Below, piece after piece: positions 33,469 through 44,612 of a DNA stretch of 64,000 nucleotides. The stretch spans positions 1 through 64,000 of the forward strand of contig NTMA01000139.1 in the NCBI GenBank assembly GCA_002917075.1, read 5' to 3'. The DNA is from Hawksworthiomyces lignivorus. Taxonomy: Eukaryota; Ascomycota; Sordariomycetes; Ophiostomatales; Ophiostomataceae. The notes below the pieces were generated by a model, which saw only the letters and a list, made by a program, of their open reading frames with translations, had not been told where the DNA came from and did not search any database. Every line of letters starts with the position of its first letter. Position 1 is the stretch's first letter. The translations under genes were made by a program, and so were the position numbers.

Positions 33469-33716
33469 GTTACCTACACAAGCACGGAGTACAAAACACT
33501 TCTAAGAGACAAACCCCTCACTGCAGGGGACGCTAAAAATGGTGGCACTTGCCTACTGAAAACGGTGGCCAGAACAGCGCTTCCTGCCTTTAACCTGTAA
33601 GTTTGAACACAATGTTCTGACCACAGGAACTTGTGGCCATCCCAACTACGAACTATGCCTAGGCTTTTTGAGATTACCTTTCTATTACAGGCCTTGCCCA
33701 TTACATAAAATTTTTT
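33469..33716. repeat. Dispersed repeat family copy 4 (LTR-like)
   Basis: Contains AAGAGACAAACCCCTCACTG, then GGTGGCCAGAACAGCGCTTC and CTGTAAGTTTGAACACAATG, and ends GGCCTTGCCCATTACA. The first half matches 40953-41090 and 1520-1615. The last bases match the end of the family B LTRs at 15000 and 16401. Confidence 0.55.
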
Positions 33717-33720
33717 TTGT

Positions 33721-34670
33721 TTAAAAGTCAAAGGAAGCTGCATTTCTTGAAAGAGGAGCTGAGACGGTATGTAGCTCCATGTTATTCCAACTAGCTCCAT
33801 TACGTTTTCGAAGCACAGCCCAGAAAGCAGCAGCTGCCAAAATAAAGGAACCACCAATAGCAGAACCAATAGCAATGCCAACTTTCTCCCCCACGAAGAG
33901 CCCTCGGCTGCTGCTTTTTGCAGTGGCGGATTCAGAGGACACTGGATTCGATGTCGATTCACTGCTGCTGTTTAAGCAAGAGAACGTGGCCGCTAAATTT
34001 TGCACAAATGACTGCCAGACATGTTAAGGTTAAAGGACCTTCAGTCATGAAATGAGATAAAGTCTTGGATAAATAAACTTACAACATCAGCGCAGGCATA
34101 AAAGGCCCGAGCTTTCTGGTCAGAACTATAATATGAGGAATATTGCAGTTGAATTGTTCCATTTGTCCCAGGTGGCACGGTGAGACTATGAGGTACTTTG
34201 TAGCATTGCTGTCCCGGAGTAATGGCAGGCGGCGCTTTGAGAAGCTCAGTTGTGAAATTTGATTGAGACACTGGGTCTGGGCTGGGTGTTAACATGATAT
34301 GTGCTGTTTCGGCATAATGACAGACAAGAAGACAAGTACAAACCATTGTCAAAAGAAACAAGAACACGAAGACCCCAGATGTCGTTGGCTGCAGAGAGGG
34401 AGATCCTTCCTGATTCTGGTTCTGATAAGTATAGGCAATGTAACCAGCAGAGGATCACTATTACCTACCGAGGGGAAATTCCGTTCTCTGGTTGACTGTC
34501 GCATTTGTGTCACAGGGACTTTTAGTCTGGAAATCAGCATACCAGGGACGCTGTATGGGCCATAGAAACTCAGCAGGTCCGGTTATGGCGTCTACGGTGG
34601 TGGCGGAAGCCTTTGCCTGAATACAGGCGAATGGAACTAAGCCAACGGCAAACTTTGTGTGAGACACCAT
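33721..34670 (-). CDS. BIM1-like (X325, LPMO-like copper acquisition) protein with C-terminal membrane anchor
   Basis: Four exons: 34469-34670, 34344-34421, 34083-34276 and 33721-34011 (introns 47, 67 and 71 nt), 254 residues. A signal peptide (MVSHTKFAVGLVPFACIQAK) is followed by ITGPAEFLWPIQRPWYADFQ, ESGRISLSAANDIWGLRVLV, ITPGQQCYKVPHS, GTNGTIQLQY and ARAFYACADV. That order is the fold signature of the BIM1/X325 family of copper-binding surface proteins. The mature start does not begin with His, unlike copper-binding BIM1. The C-terminus is a Ser-rich stalk and a transmembrane helix (VGIAIGSAIGGSFILAAAAF) with RKRN after it, rather than a GPI signal. It lies in a minus-strand run with two CFEM genes. 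Confidence 0.8.
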
Positions 34671-35275
34671 CGAATATTCAAAATTATGAGAAGTTATGGT
34701 AATACAAGAACTTTAAGTTTGAAGTTGTGGCTATGTAAAAAAGAAAGCGTCATGACCATCAGAAAATGGCGTTATAAACTGACAACGGTCCGGAGGGGGA
34801 TAACGACCAACTTATAGTCGCTTGCAGCTGTTCCCACCCATTTACATTCCCTATATTAGCGTCTTTAATATGAGGCAATATTTTCTTTTTTTTCTTTTTT
34901 TATAAAAAAAAAAAACCTCCTCTTTCTGTCTGGTAGTGATTTAGTCATGATGATAATGTAGAGCTAGTCTTCGTAACTCGTAAACGCATTTGCCAGTGAC
35001 GCACCATGCAATTCTTTCCCCTTCTGCGAACTACCTAAATTGATAAACAGCTAGACCGTTTTCCTCTATATCTGATAGTTCTATTTATTTAGCTATACTC
35101 TTTGGCTACGTAGGTTACGTTTTACCATAAAAAGTAGTTCTTCTTAGCTGAAAAGATGAGAGACTACCTTTTACCTCTTAATTATTTGATTAGGTATGTA
35201 CACAAGAGTTGCAGCTCCATTCATGTGATCATCTACATTCAAACTAGAACAATACAAGCAAGCCCAGCATACCAG
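34671..35275. other. Intergenic between BIM1-like and CFEM genes
   Basis: Upstream region of the BIM1-like gene, with a T/A-rich tract at 34883-34916. No gene seen. Confidence 0.4.
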
Positions 35276-35791
35276 CTAAAAACTCCCAACCTGCGTAGCT
35301 ACCAAGGCAGTTGCACCAGCCGTGGATGGCGTCGGGGTTGCCACAGTGGCAGCCGCTCCGGTAGGAACCAACGGAGTGGATGGTGCGCCTTCCATGGTGT
35401 ATCCAAGTCCTTGCAAGACGTGATGAAGCCATTCAAGAAGTCTGCAGTTGGAAAAGGTTAGTTCTTGCTCGCTATTCCGGTTCTAAGTATTTAGACCTAC
35501 CGTCTGCATCTTCTTGGTCACAGGCCTTTGTAACACAAGCAGAGATGTTGCTGTACAGGTTAGGCAGACTGCAGTGGCAGTTAAAATCAGATTCGACACA
35601 GCCATCAGTACTTAGGATTGTTGTGAAACAATTAATCTAAACTCTGATTAGAAAATCTCTAGTTGGACATGAGAACTGGACTTAGGGAGTCTCACAGAGC
35701 AAGGTGGAAATTCGGTGTCGGTCGGGATGGATGAAGCAGAGGCGCTTGCCACAGTCGCCGCAAGCGACAGCATTAGAGTTAAGTTTTTCAT
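35276..35791 (-). CDS. CFEM-domain secreted protein, frameshifted after the CFEM domain
   Basis: Exons 35696-35791, 35501-35636 and from 35441 (introns 59 and 59 nt). The signal peptide MKNLTLMLSLAATVASASAS is followed by a CFEM domain with all eight cysteines: PPCS, NC, GC, NCHC, AC, AC and TSC. CFEM proteins bind heme or iron at the fungal surface or act as effectors. After the last Cys the current frame becomes DTPWKAHHPLRWF and stops at 35299-35301. One base more at about 35400-35406 would open a Thr/Pro/Ala-rich linker typical of GPI-anchored CFEM proteins, ending at 35276. So either a single-base deletion has removed the anchor tail or the sequence has an error. Confidence 0.75.
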
Positions 35792-36129
35792 GGTAGAAAA
35801 GTTGGAGGCTTATTGAGAATAAGGTAACCAAAATGTATTCACAGAAGTGTAAGAGGAAAATGCCGCTTTCCTGTACTTAATACAAAAATGAAATGAGCAG
35901 AGCGGCATTCTTATACCTTTTGTTGACAACTATTAACTCTTCTCTTTCGTTTGTAACGTGACAATCCCACGGGACGGATGCTGATACAAACCACGCCCAG
36001 TTGCCCATGGATGGAGAGAGTCTGTAAACGGAGTAGCCAAAGTCTATTGATGAGTTAGCGATGGCTGCGGCTCTTCGCGTAGCGGAATCCGCTTCGGCCG
36101 CTCCAGTGCCGCACTGCAGAAGTGAGGCT

Positions 36130-36167
<38 letters not shown>

Positions 36168-36619
36168 AAAGGGTTTCAAATTCTTCTTGCCAGTGGAATT
36201 ACCACGGTTATAGCGGAAAAACCAATCAAGACTGATGTTACTGTTGCCAATATTCCGGATAAGCCGAATTCTGACCATGATTTCCACAATGTCTGTAAAT
36301 TATTTCGCTCTCATACGGCGACCGTACAATATACACTGTCGATATAAGATTTTCTTCGAGCGTATTGAAACCATAGCCACATAGAAGTAGACTTGAACGA
36401 GCATTAATTAGAAGGATGGATACTGTCTATACGACTTCGCAATACGGCAATATGAACTGGCGCAAGATCATGTAATACATTATATTAATACAAATTTTGT
36501 ACGAAAAGAAAAGTATTTAAAACTACTCCACAAGTGTAGTGTCGCACAAGACCACTCTGAATTCTGATTAGAAGGTTCTCTCGCCTACCAACATATTCTC
36601 ATGTCGCCATGTTCTCGGT
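35792..36619. other. Intergenic with T26A10 tract
   Basis: Promoter side of the first CFEM gene and 3' side of the second. A run of 26 T then 10 A occupies 36135-36170. No gene seen. Confidence 0.5.
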
Positions 36620-37510
36620 TCACAGTAGACAAATAGATGCGATTGTGGCAGCAGTAACAACGAGGACGGTCCACTCCGCAACTGGCAGCTTTCCGCTGCC
36701 GGCCGTGACGACGGGCACAATTGAGCCTGTAGCCACGGTGATCGGCGAGCTGGTGCGACTGCGGGTTGTTACCAGAGTTGCATTTGGCGTCAACGTGTGG
36801 ACGACAGCAGACGAGGTAGGCTGCGTGGAACTCTTCGCCGGCGAGCTGGTTGGCACAGTCAAACCAATATCGCTGGACGGCAGTGTATCAGAGGGGGTCA
36901 CCTCGCCAGACGAATGTGACGTCGGTAGAGAAGAAGAAGAAGAATGAATTGACGGCGCAGAGGCTGCAGAGGATGAGGCGCGAGTCGAAACAACCGACGA
37001 GCTAGTGCTCAGCCCCACCGTCGGTTCCCTAGACGAAGACGCCGCTGTGCTAGTTGGAACAACTGTCGATGGAGCGCCTGGCACAACAACGCCAACGACA
37101 GAGCGGCACGTCGAGATAAACCCGTTTAGGAATACTGAACGGCGAGTGTTAGTTTCGTCCTTTCTGGCAGCAGAAACTCGATTGATTTGAGCCATGGTGA
37201 CATACAGTCTGCATTAGACTCGCTGCATGCGGAAAACACGCACGTCGACAAGTCGTGGTATATTGTCGGAAGACTGCATTGGCAATTGAAATTTGTCGCG
37301 GGAGAGCAGCTATCATTTTCTAGAATAGAGGTGTAGCAAGGGATCTAGTTCTCGTAAACACCTAGCCTTTCGATATAGGAACAGCTAGCACTGAAGATGG
37401 CCAATGGAAAGAGCACTTACACTGCAGTCCGGAAACTGGTCGGCTGTCTGGCCGAGCACAGTGATAGCCAACGATGCCACCAAGAGGAAGTATTTCGCAA
37501 AGGATGCCAT
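36620..37510 (-). CDS. CFEM-domain protein with Ser/Thr-rich stalk and GPI-type C-terminus
   Basis: Exons 37421-37510, 37206-37344 and 36620-37134 (introns 76 and 71 nt), 247 residues in frame. The signal peptide MASFAKYFLLVASLAITVLG is followed by a CFEM domain (about residues 22-83) with eight cysteines: DCS, IPCY, SC, NCQC, TC, AC and STC. A long Ser/Thr/Pro/Val-rich region follows, then a hydrophobic tail (LPVAEWTVLVVTAATIASIC) as in GPI-anchored cell-wall proteins. Probable role: heme or iron capture, or adhesion, at the surface. It is paralogous in layout to the neighbour at 35276-35791, about 0.8 kb downstream on the same strand. Confidence 0.85.
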
Positions 37511-38305
37511 ATTAGTTCCAGGAAAGACTTGAAGTCAGTATCGTTAGGCCAGCGACTCGGTCTATGGAGTGGAGAGTAAAATAGAAGAACACAAGTTGAA
37601 ATATCGGCCTCCGAAACGAGTGTGCACGCAGGGTAGGATGGATTCTAATTACTGCTTTCGTTCCATGCTGTTCTTATATTCATAGCCATATTTTTTTCCC
37701 GTTCGTATGTGTCCATGAGTGCATCTCGCGCATTTCTCGCCAGATAGCTTCTACTACTGCTCATTGTGCACGATGCAAACATTCTGCTAACGCGGAAATT
37801 AAAGTGCGGCCGAGGCGTTCGGCCGCTTAGAGCCGTTCCCCGCCGCCATCTTAGGCATATCCTGGACTGGGCACCGCACACGGTGTCCGGAAACAGATTA
37901 TCTTATCAATCAGTACATACATGTGCAGCTTTAGCGTCTTTGAAGTGGAGAATACTGGAGCTTTGTGGATCAAATTACTTGTATGATCGTAGAGTTAGCC
38001 ACCGAGTTTGTATTGGCAAGGTTCCACTAGGGAAGATAGGGCTTACACACTTTCATTTTTATTAACTATGTACTAACACCTTATAAGCCTACAAAGTGGC
38101 AGAAACGTTATTTGAGCCAGCTTCCAATATTTGTGCGTATGGAGTTTATCCAGGCTGGTATTCAAAACCGCTCAAACCCAAAATTCCCAGACCACGTCTG
38201 GAAATTCCACGTCGCTTCGGTGGGCCATGTTGTCCAGGGATTCGGCACATCAAATCCTGTAAGCTGGCAGGGATCAAACACGCCGCCGTCTGCTTCATCT
38301 GCCGA
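37511..38305. other. No recognisable gene
   Basis: Upstream region of the second CFEM gene. Plus-strand frames at 37766-38065 and 38096-38341 have no domain. Confidence 0.4.
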
Positions 38306-40624
38306 CTAGTAGCGCTTTGCAGCGTCCCTAAGCTGCGCTAGCGCGTCAAATACCCTGCTGACAGGCTGCTGGCCATTCTCTGTTTTGCTAGTAGCTATTA
38401 ATTCAATGCCATCCACTGCTGCCCATGCGTGCTGGCAAATTTCGCGAGTCTTTTCGTCCAGCATATCAGGCCGGTGGGATGAGAGTTCATTCAAAATATG
38501 CAGGGTCGCATGGAACTGGTTATGCCGGCGGATGTGCCAAAGAAAAGAGACGGCAACAGGATCGGCCATCGCCGCATTGTACAGCTTTTGTAATTCTGTA
38601 GCATTGACCAGAGCCCTAGAGACAAGCACGTCTGTCAGTAGTGCTTCTTGCCCCCTGGGCGAATAAAAAGGGCTCTTACCTTTGTCGTGAAAGACTCCAC
38701 TGGTCGCCGCTTGTGCCAGACGAAGATGGGCTTTTGACAAAGAGGTAACAGTACAACCAGGCTTTATGTTCTGCCATCTTTCCGAGCAGCAGAGTTAGAT
38801 ACGGCACTGGTTCAGCGTCCGTGCAGTATTGGAGGTGGAACCTCTGGTTTCTGCTCGCCATTTCTCGAATGGCACACGCAAGCTCCCTCTCGCTGCTGGC
38901 TTTTTGCTGGGGTTTTGAGGCTGCTGAATGAAATTAGTTTCCGGAAGCAAAAGGACGCATTCAGCCGCACAAGTTGTAGGGACATCTCTGTGTGGCGATG
39001 CCTATCTTGCGGTATTGCCGACGACAATTCCCCGCTCGGATCCGAGGAGATTTCGTCGTCGTCAAAATTCCCCGGAAATGAGCAGCCAACGCCTTCCGGC
39101 CAGAAATCGGACACGCTAATACTTTCAGGGTCAATGCCGCGGGCCTCGCAGACCATCAAGTCCAGGTGCAGGACCTGATGCCACAGTCGACGGCGCGTCT
39201 CCATCAGCGTCTGTGTCATGCCCCTCTTTGCGCTGCCAAACCGCCCGCCTTGCTGGTTTTGGGAGACGAGAATCTCTGGATCGATGTGCAGCCCGAGGGA
39301 CCGTGCTATGCGGATGAGCGCTCCAACCAAGGTATAAATCGACGGCACGCCTGCCTCGTGGTACGCCGCAAACTGGGTAGAATTGAAAAGTCAGCAGCCG
39401 CGACGAGCACCATCTGTATCATCAGAGATGCTCACCAGCAACAGAAAGAGCGCCGATACCGACGGCATGCTCTGCCTCTCGAATATCTCCGACTGGAGCA
39501 AGCACTGGCAGCAGGCATACCTGTAACTCTCTAGGCATGCTAACCTGTTGCGTTCTTTGTTGCTGGACGCGGAGCCAGGAGAGTCGTAGATGAAACTGTC
39601 CTTAGTCACATCTTGAGCATGCTCTCCCAGAACAGAGTTGCCGAACTCGTCAATTGAGAGACTGAAAACTGCACAATAAAACACTGCAAAGAGCAGTGCT
39701 TCAAATCCGGCCTTGATGCGCATGCTTCCATCGTCGAGCTGCGAGCTCAGCGAGGATTCATTTTTCTCTATCGACTGAAAATAGCTCCTCACGTCTTCTT
39801 CAAACGTAGGCCAGTGCATGATCCGGACTACGGGGTGTACTCTGGATTGAAAAACATCGCACAACCAGCGAGCTTCCTGTTCGCCGGGAAGGTAGTCAGC
39901 GGCGTCAAAGGAAAGATTGCTTGGCGAAAATAAGAGCAGTGGTAGAGAAGATGCGCGGTCGCCATCTTCGGAGCTGGAAAAGGAAATATCCTGACGTAGA
40001 TGCCAATTTGAAGTTGCTAGAACTGATGCAAAATCAGGAACATTCCAATTTTCCCCAGGCTGTGCTCTGCCCTACCTCTTGAATCATCTGGCCCCAGTGT
40101 GACGTCGTGCTGTATCGCGGTTCCCCAGCCACATCCGTAAGAAGGCTTCCGAGCTGGGCCAATGTATATGCTGCCGTGCTAGCTACGTCATTGTCATCGC
40201 ACACATTCTCCAAATCCCATCCTGGTGTTTTCTTTTCGCTGTCGGCGTCGACGGGCACTGCGGACACCAGCCGTGCGACGGTGCGCTCCAGCTCCAGCAG
40301 TCGTTTGTGGATGCTGTCGCGTTCTGCCGCCGCGTCTCCACCAGCGCCTTCATGCTGTTCATTATTGATGGGTACCGACAAGGATGCCGGTTGCGGTGCC
40401 CGAGCATACGGCTGCACCAGAAGCGGCGGCGGAGCCTCGTAGAGGCAGACGTGATTGAAGCGCAGACAGTTGTAGCATTGTGGGCGCTCCCGCGTGCAGC
40501 GAATTTTCCGCTGGCGGCATTTCATGCACGAATTTCGCGTGCGCTTGTGCGGCGTCGACAAAGGCCGAAACAGAAGCGGCAGAGACGAGCCTGGTGCCTG
40601 TTCATTCATATTGGCTGATTCCAT
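38306..40624 (-). CDS. Zn2Cys6 transcription factor (fungal-specific), possibly frameshifted
   Basis: Starts MESANMNEQAPGSS. The Zn2Cys6 cluster is CMKCRQRKIRCTRERPQC then YNCLRFNHVC (Cx2Cx6C, Cx5Cx2Cx6C), with basic residues typical of DNA contact and a leucine-rich linker after it. Exons: 40076-40624, 39436-39990, a third from 39372 to 38680, and 38306-38615 (introns 85, 63 and 64 nt). The middle homology region is present (VHPVVRIMHWPTFEEDVRSY; YHEAGVPSIYTLVGALIRIA; ETRRRLWHQVLHLDLMVCEA). Within exon 3 the frame changes near 38905-38930, between FCFRKLISF and RELACAIREM. A 64-nt intron with a GTGCGG donor could explain this but would remove conserved residues. The target genes are unknown; the CFEM/BIM1 run is the nearest candidate. 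Confidence 0.75.
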
Positions 40625-40938
40625 GTGAGATTCTTACTAGGAGTCGCAGCTGATGCTAAAATGTCAAAATCCGGTGGATGGGACATTTGAAGCGCATGTC
40701 ATCATTCAATGCGAGCAACTCACCTCCGTGTTATGGAGGCTAGTTAGAAGCCACTAGTCGACCTGACACTAGCTGGTACCTAGAGGTACGTAGTTAATTT
40801 TATGTTGCACTCGCCGCCCCAAGCTGGTGGCCCGCCAAGCAAAATCCACTATGTAAATATATGGCCTGGCCAATGCGTTGGGTTATGGATGGTAGGGTCG
40901 AGTAGCTGGTTCACGCCAGAAACTGGAATCTAACAGCT

Positions 40939-41215
40939 AAAGTGTATTTCCTACACAAGTACAAAGTCCTCCCAAGAGACAAACCCCTGCAGACGATGCT
41001 GAAATAGTGGCACACGCCTACTAAAAACGGCGTTAGAACAGCGCCTCCTTGCTTTAAACTATAAAGTCGAGAGCACAAGGGGGAGACGACAGAAAAAAGC
41101 ACTGGGATTTAAGCAGATGTGGAACCAAAAGGCCTTGGCCAATGGGCAAGAAAGAATTGGCCAGTCCTAATTGGGGTGGAGAAGAAATAAATATAGGAAA
41201 TGCGTTCAAATGGGT
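40939..41215. repeat. Dispersed repeat family copy 5 (LTR-like)
   Basis: Shares TTCCTACACAAGTACAAAG, AAGAGACAAACCCCTGCAGA and AACAGCGCCTCCTTGCTTTA with copy 4 at 33469. It diverges after 41100. Confidence 0.5.
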
Positions 41216-41613
41216 TCTAAGGAGAAATCATCCAGAATCTGGTTGCAAAAACGTGGCGGCTCCCTTTGATCTGCTCAAGCACGTATCATAGACCATCGTG
41301 CTTGTTCTGTGCCACACACATGTACATGAAAGATGCAGATGCACAGCGTAATTTCTGGATTTTCTATATAAACTTGGATTATCCAATGGGAGTTTTCTCC
41401 ATCGGACGGGCCTATCCAATGTCAGTTCTTTCTATCCGACGGTCTATGCACGTTATATAACCGAGCCTATATTCACTAGGACCGAAGAACGAATGAGAAA
41501 ATCCGACAATAATACAATGTTTAACGCACAGAGAAACATTGTATATGGATCATTGAGCCTCAGAAAGCTCCCGGTGAAATGGAGCGAATATATTCTCCAT
41601 GTGATCTCATACA

Positions 41614-41770
41614 GATAGCAGACAGCCCTGTGGCGGCCAGAAGAGCGTCTCCTGCCTTCAACCTCTTTAAGTTTTGAGAAACTGCTGTGGCTGTCAAATT
41701 TGGCAGTCTTAATCAGGAAATATAGGATCAAATCTGGCTGCTAATTGGCTGTGCCCCTGTTGTCTCTTTA
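41614..41770. repeat. Dispersed repeat family copy 6 (LTR-like), beside the Mutator-like element
   Basis: Contains GGCGGCCAGAAGAGCGTCTC, CTGTGGCTGTCAAATTTGGC and AATCAGGAAATATAGG, then ATTGGCTGTGCC. These are the same blocks, in the same order, as copy 1 at 1485-1690. About 90 bp separate it from the Mutator-like insertion. Confidence 0.5.
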
Positions 41771-41859
41771 CCGCTATTGGAGGATCATGGGACTTCATTA
41801 CGAAATCTCAGTATTTCTCATCCTGGCTCAAGATGAGAAATTGTACTTGTGTTCTTGCG

Positions 41860-44604
41860 GGCCCCCAATAGATGCACAGGCCTGTGCATCTATCAAATCA
41901 CGTGGATTTTTATTTGCACAGGTGCACGTGATATCTTAATCTCTTTTAGGAAATCAATCACTAATATTGTCGCCAAAAAGCATTCAGAAATAACAAAAAT
42001 GACTGCAAATTACTATACAAATTCAGTTCCCCCTTAATGCTCTACTCTGACAATTGCCATGATCGTTGAATTGCCTGCAGCCTTGCATCTATAAACTCTG
42101 CACGTGTCCCCGCCGCCTGCGCCTCTGCTTGAGCCTCTGCGGCAACGGCCCGTGCGGTCCGTATAAGTCTGCTCCGGCGCGGTGTACGTGCCGTCCGCGT
42201 ACGGGTTGTCCGTATACGCCGTTGCCGCGGCGCCTCTGTCTCCATCTCCGCCTCCGCCTCCGCTTCTGCATCCGTTTGCTTTTGCCACGCTGTCTGGGCT
42301 TCGTATTGAGTCATTGTCTGATATTGGGCTTGAGCCAGTGTTAATGTCGTTATATTAGCAATAGGTTCAATCGTTGCCCTCGTCGCTGCTTCTGTCCTTG
42401 CCATCATCTCTGCCTTTGTCGTTACCTCTGCTTCTGTCGTCGCCTCTGCCTCTGCCTCTGCCCTTGTCGCCGTCTCTGCCTCTGCCCTTACCGTCGTCTC
42501 TGTTTCAGCAATTGAAATAATAGATAAAACTGTTGTTGTTGTTTGTGTTGTTAATCGAGCTGTTACCGTCGTCGTTGTCTTTGCCCACGCCGTTTGTACG
42601 GCTGCTTGCACTTCTTGTGTTAATGTTGGACATTTAAATGAAGTCCTTTTATGTCCAATATCGTTACACCGACTACACCGCGGCGGTGCTCTGGGCCGAA
42701 CGGTTGCCGCCACTGCTTCGTGAGCACTTGGCTCTCGTCTTGTACTTGATTGTGGTATTTCTGACATAGGAAGAGTTGTTACTCGTTGTCGTGGTTTTAG
42801 TAAAACAAAAGAAGGCTCTGTATTTTCGCGACGAAGACGCCAATGGGTGTGAAAGTCTGACATTAAAAGCGCTTGTTTGTTTTCGATTTTTTCCTGAATT
42901 GTATGTACGCAAGGAAGACCCAAAGAGGCTGAAAAAGATCCAGAACAAGGACGAAGAGCCTCTTTTTCGGCCTTCTTTTTTTGAATCAATTGTTTTTGTT
43001 TATTTACCTTTCGTAAAGCTTCTTGAGAAATCCAACCATGTATAGCATTATACAGTACTTCAGATAATTCAACTGGTAATCGTATTTGTTGGTTAGTTTG
43101 TGTATATCTTAATTTAGATATTTGATTAATCAATGCACGTTTAATAGCTTGTCAAGCATCAAAAAGATCCTTTTGAGAAGTCTGTAGATAACTTTTTATA
43201 AGAGCATGAATTCCTTCCACTCGTGATGTGACAACATTACCGAAATGGGGATATTGATTAACCCATGTTTTTACCAACTTTGTTTTATACAAATCCAACC
43301 AAGTTTTAAGAATATACTCAACTTCAGTAGGTTGTTGTGATTTGTATTTTGTCTCAAAATCTTTCACACGTTGTTTATAAGTCTCCTCATCTGGTGACCG
43401 AATGATTTGATGTCAACATAAATAGAAAGCTTCCCAGTCTTCGTTGTTGTTAAAAGCAAGTCGACAATGTCGTAATACTGTCATATTAGTATGTCAGACG
43501 CAAAGAAGATGTGTTGATAGTGGAAAAATTACTTCCATTGCATTTATACATGTCAGACAACGGTCAGTTAAAATAACTGACGGAAGTTTGATATCGTGAA
43601 CTGTATACATCTCCATTAATTGTGTTAATGCTCAAAAGTAGTCAGTCTCTGTTTCTCCAGATAAAAATGCAAAAGCAATACAAAAAGACTGTTCACAAAC
43701 ATCAACACCAATTACTTCAAGTAATGGCATAGAATACATATTTGTCTTATATGTACAGTCTAATAACAATGTGTCTGAATAGAATCGAAGGTAATCTACT
43801 GAATCCCGATGAGCAAAAAACACAGTTGTAACATGATTGTCTGAATCTACCTCAAAACGACTCAAAAAACTATCATCCTGAAGATCGGTAGCAAAAGCAT
43901 GTGTAGGACTTAAACCTTGATATCCTTGCCGTCTTATTTCAGCAATTTGGTTATAAATATCTTGTCGAGTAATCAAAGACTGGTGTTCAATTCGAAGAAG
44001 GGACTGGATCTCTTTTGGTGCCAATCCTCCACTAACACTGCTTGAAATTAATTCCTTTTCGGAGGCTGAGATAATACGGTGAACAGGGTGAGCAACAGGG
44101 TCTGTACTAAGACCATGGTTATGTTCAGAATACCGTTGATCAAGCCGGTGCTTCAAGACCCAAGTGCCATCTGCAGACTCTTTGGCCAAGACAGAGTATA
44201 GACAGCCAGTCCTTCTAGTTGTGGTACGCCTGAGTCGTACTTTCGTCGGGTCTGGTGGTGGGCCAAATCGATCACAGGCACAGAAACATGTAAGCCTACC
44301 AGAGCCTTCCTTATTTGACCGACTAATAACAAAGGCACAACCGCGAGGAGCTGCCCACTGATTGATTGACTGAAGGAGGGCCTCTCTTGATTCGTATACG
44401 GCTTCGGGAGGCAGGGAGGGAGGCAGGGAGGGAGGTAGGGAGGGAGGTAAGGAGGCCATTTTGTTGATTTTGGTGATGATATTGGTGATGCAATTGATAT
44501 GGATAAGATTAGGCTTAAAGGGGACTAAGATATCACGTGCACCTGTGCAAATAAAAATCCACGTGATTTGATAGATGCACAGGCCTGTGCATCTATTGGG
44601 GGCC
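41860..44604 (-). mobile_element. Full-length Mutator-like element (MULE), 2745 bp
   Basis: The two ends are perfect inverted repeats of 79 bp (41860-41938 and 44526-44604), beginning GGCCCCCAATAG. They are flanked by an 8-bp target-site duplication, TTCTTGCG (41852-41859 and 44605-44612). Each inverted repeat contains the 20-bp perfect palindrome GATGCACAGGCCTGTGCATC and CACGTG sites. The interior is occupied almost entirely by one transposase frame on the minus strand. Identical ends and intact duplications indicate a recent insertion. It landed between repeat copy 6 and the promoter of the ABM gene. Confidence 0.95.
42042..44459 (-). CDS. MULE transposase, single frame with four TGA codons at Trp positions
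   Basis: From the ATG at 44459 (MASLPPSLPPSLPP) to TAG at 42042 there are 806 codons without a frameshift. Parts in order: a Pro-Ser-Leu repeat; a FAR1-like DNA-binding region (RGCAFVISRSN..CFCACDRFG); the MULE catalytic core (LLLDCTYKTNMYSMPLLEVI, LSGETETDYF, LTDRCLTCINAME, HFGNVVTSRVEGIHALIKSY); a CCHC-type zinc knuckle (CSRCNDIGHKRTSFKC); and a low-complexity Ala/Glu/Thr tail. Four TGA codons fall where relatives have Trp: before ALTQL (43632-43634), in CV*HTN (near 43490), in LC*HQI (near 43413) and in DA*QAI (43152-43154). About ten other Trp are TGG. No TAA, TAG or indel occurs before the end. Read by the standard code the protein is truncated. Confidence 0.85.
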
Positions 44605-44612
44605 TTCTTGCG

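Noticed and set aside
42395..42500. Regular GCCTCTGCC-type repeats considered as a regulatory repeat array
   Set aside because: They encode the Ala/Glu/Thr low-complexity tail of the transposase.
44401..44456. GGGAGGCA/GGGAGGTA tandem repeat considered as an independent satellite or CRISPR-like array
   Set aside because: It is the coding repeat for the Pro-Ser-Leu start of the MULE transposase.
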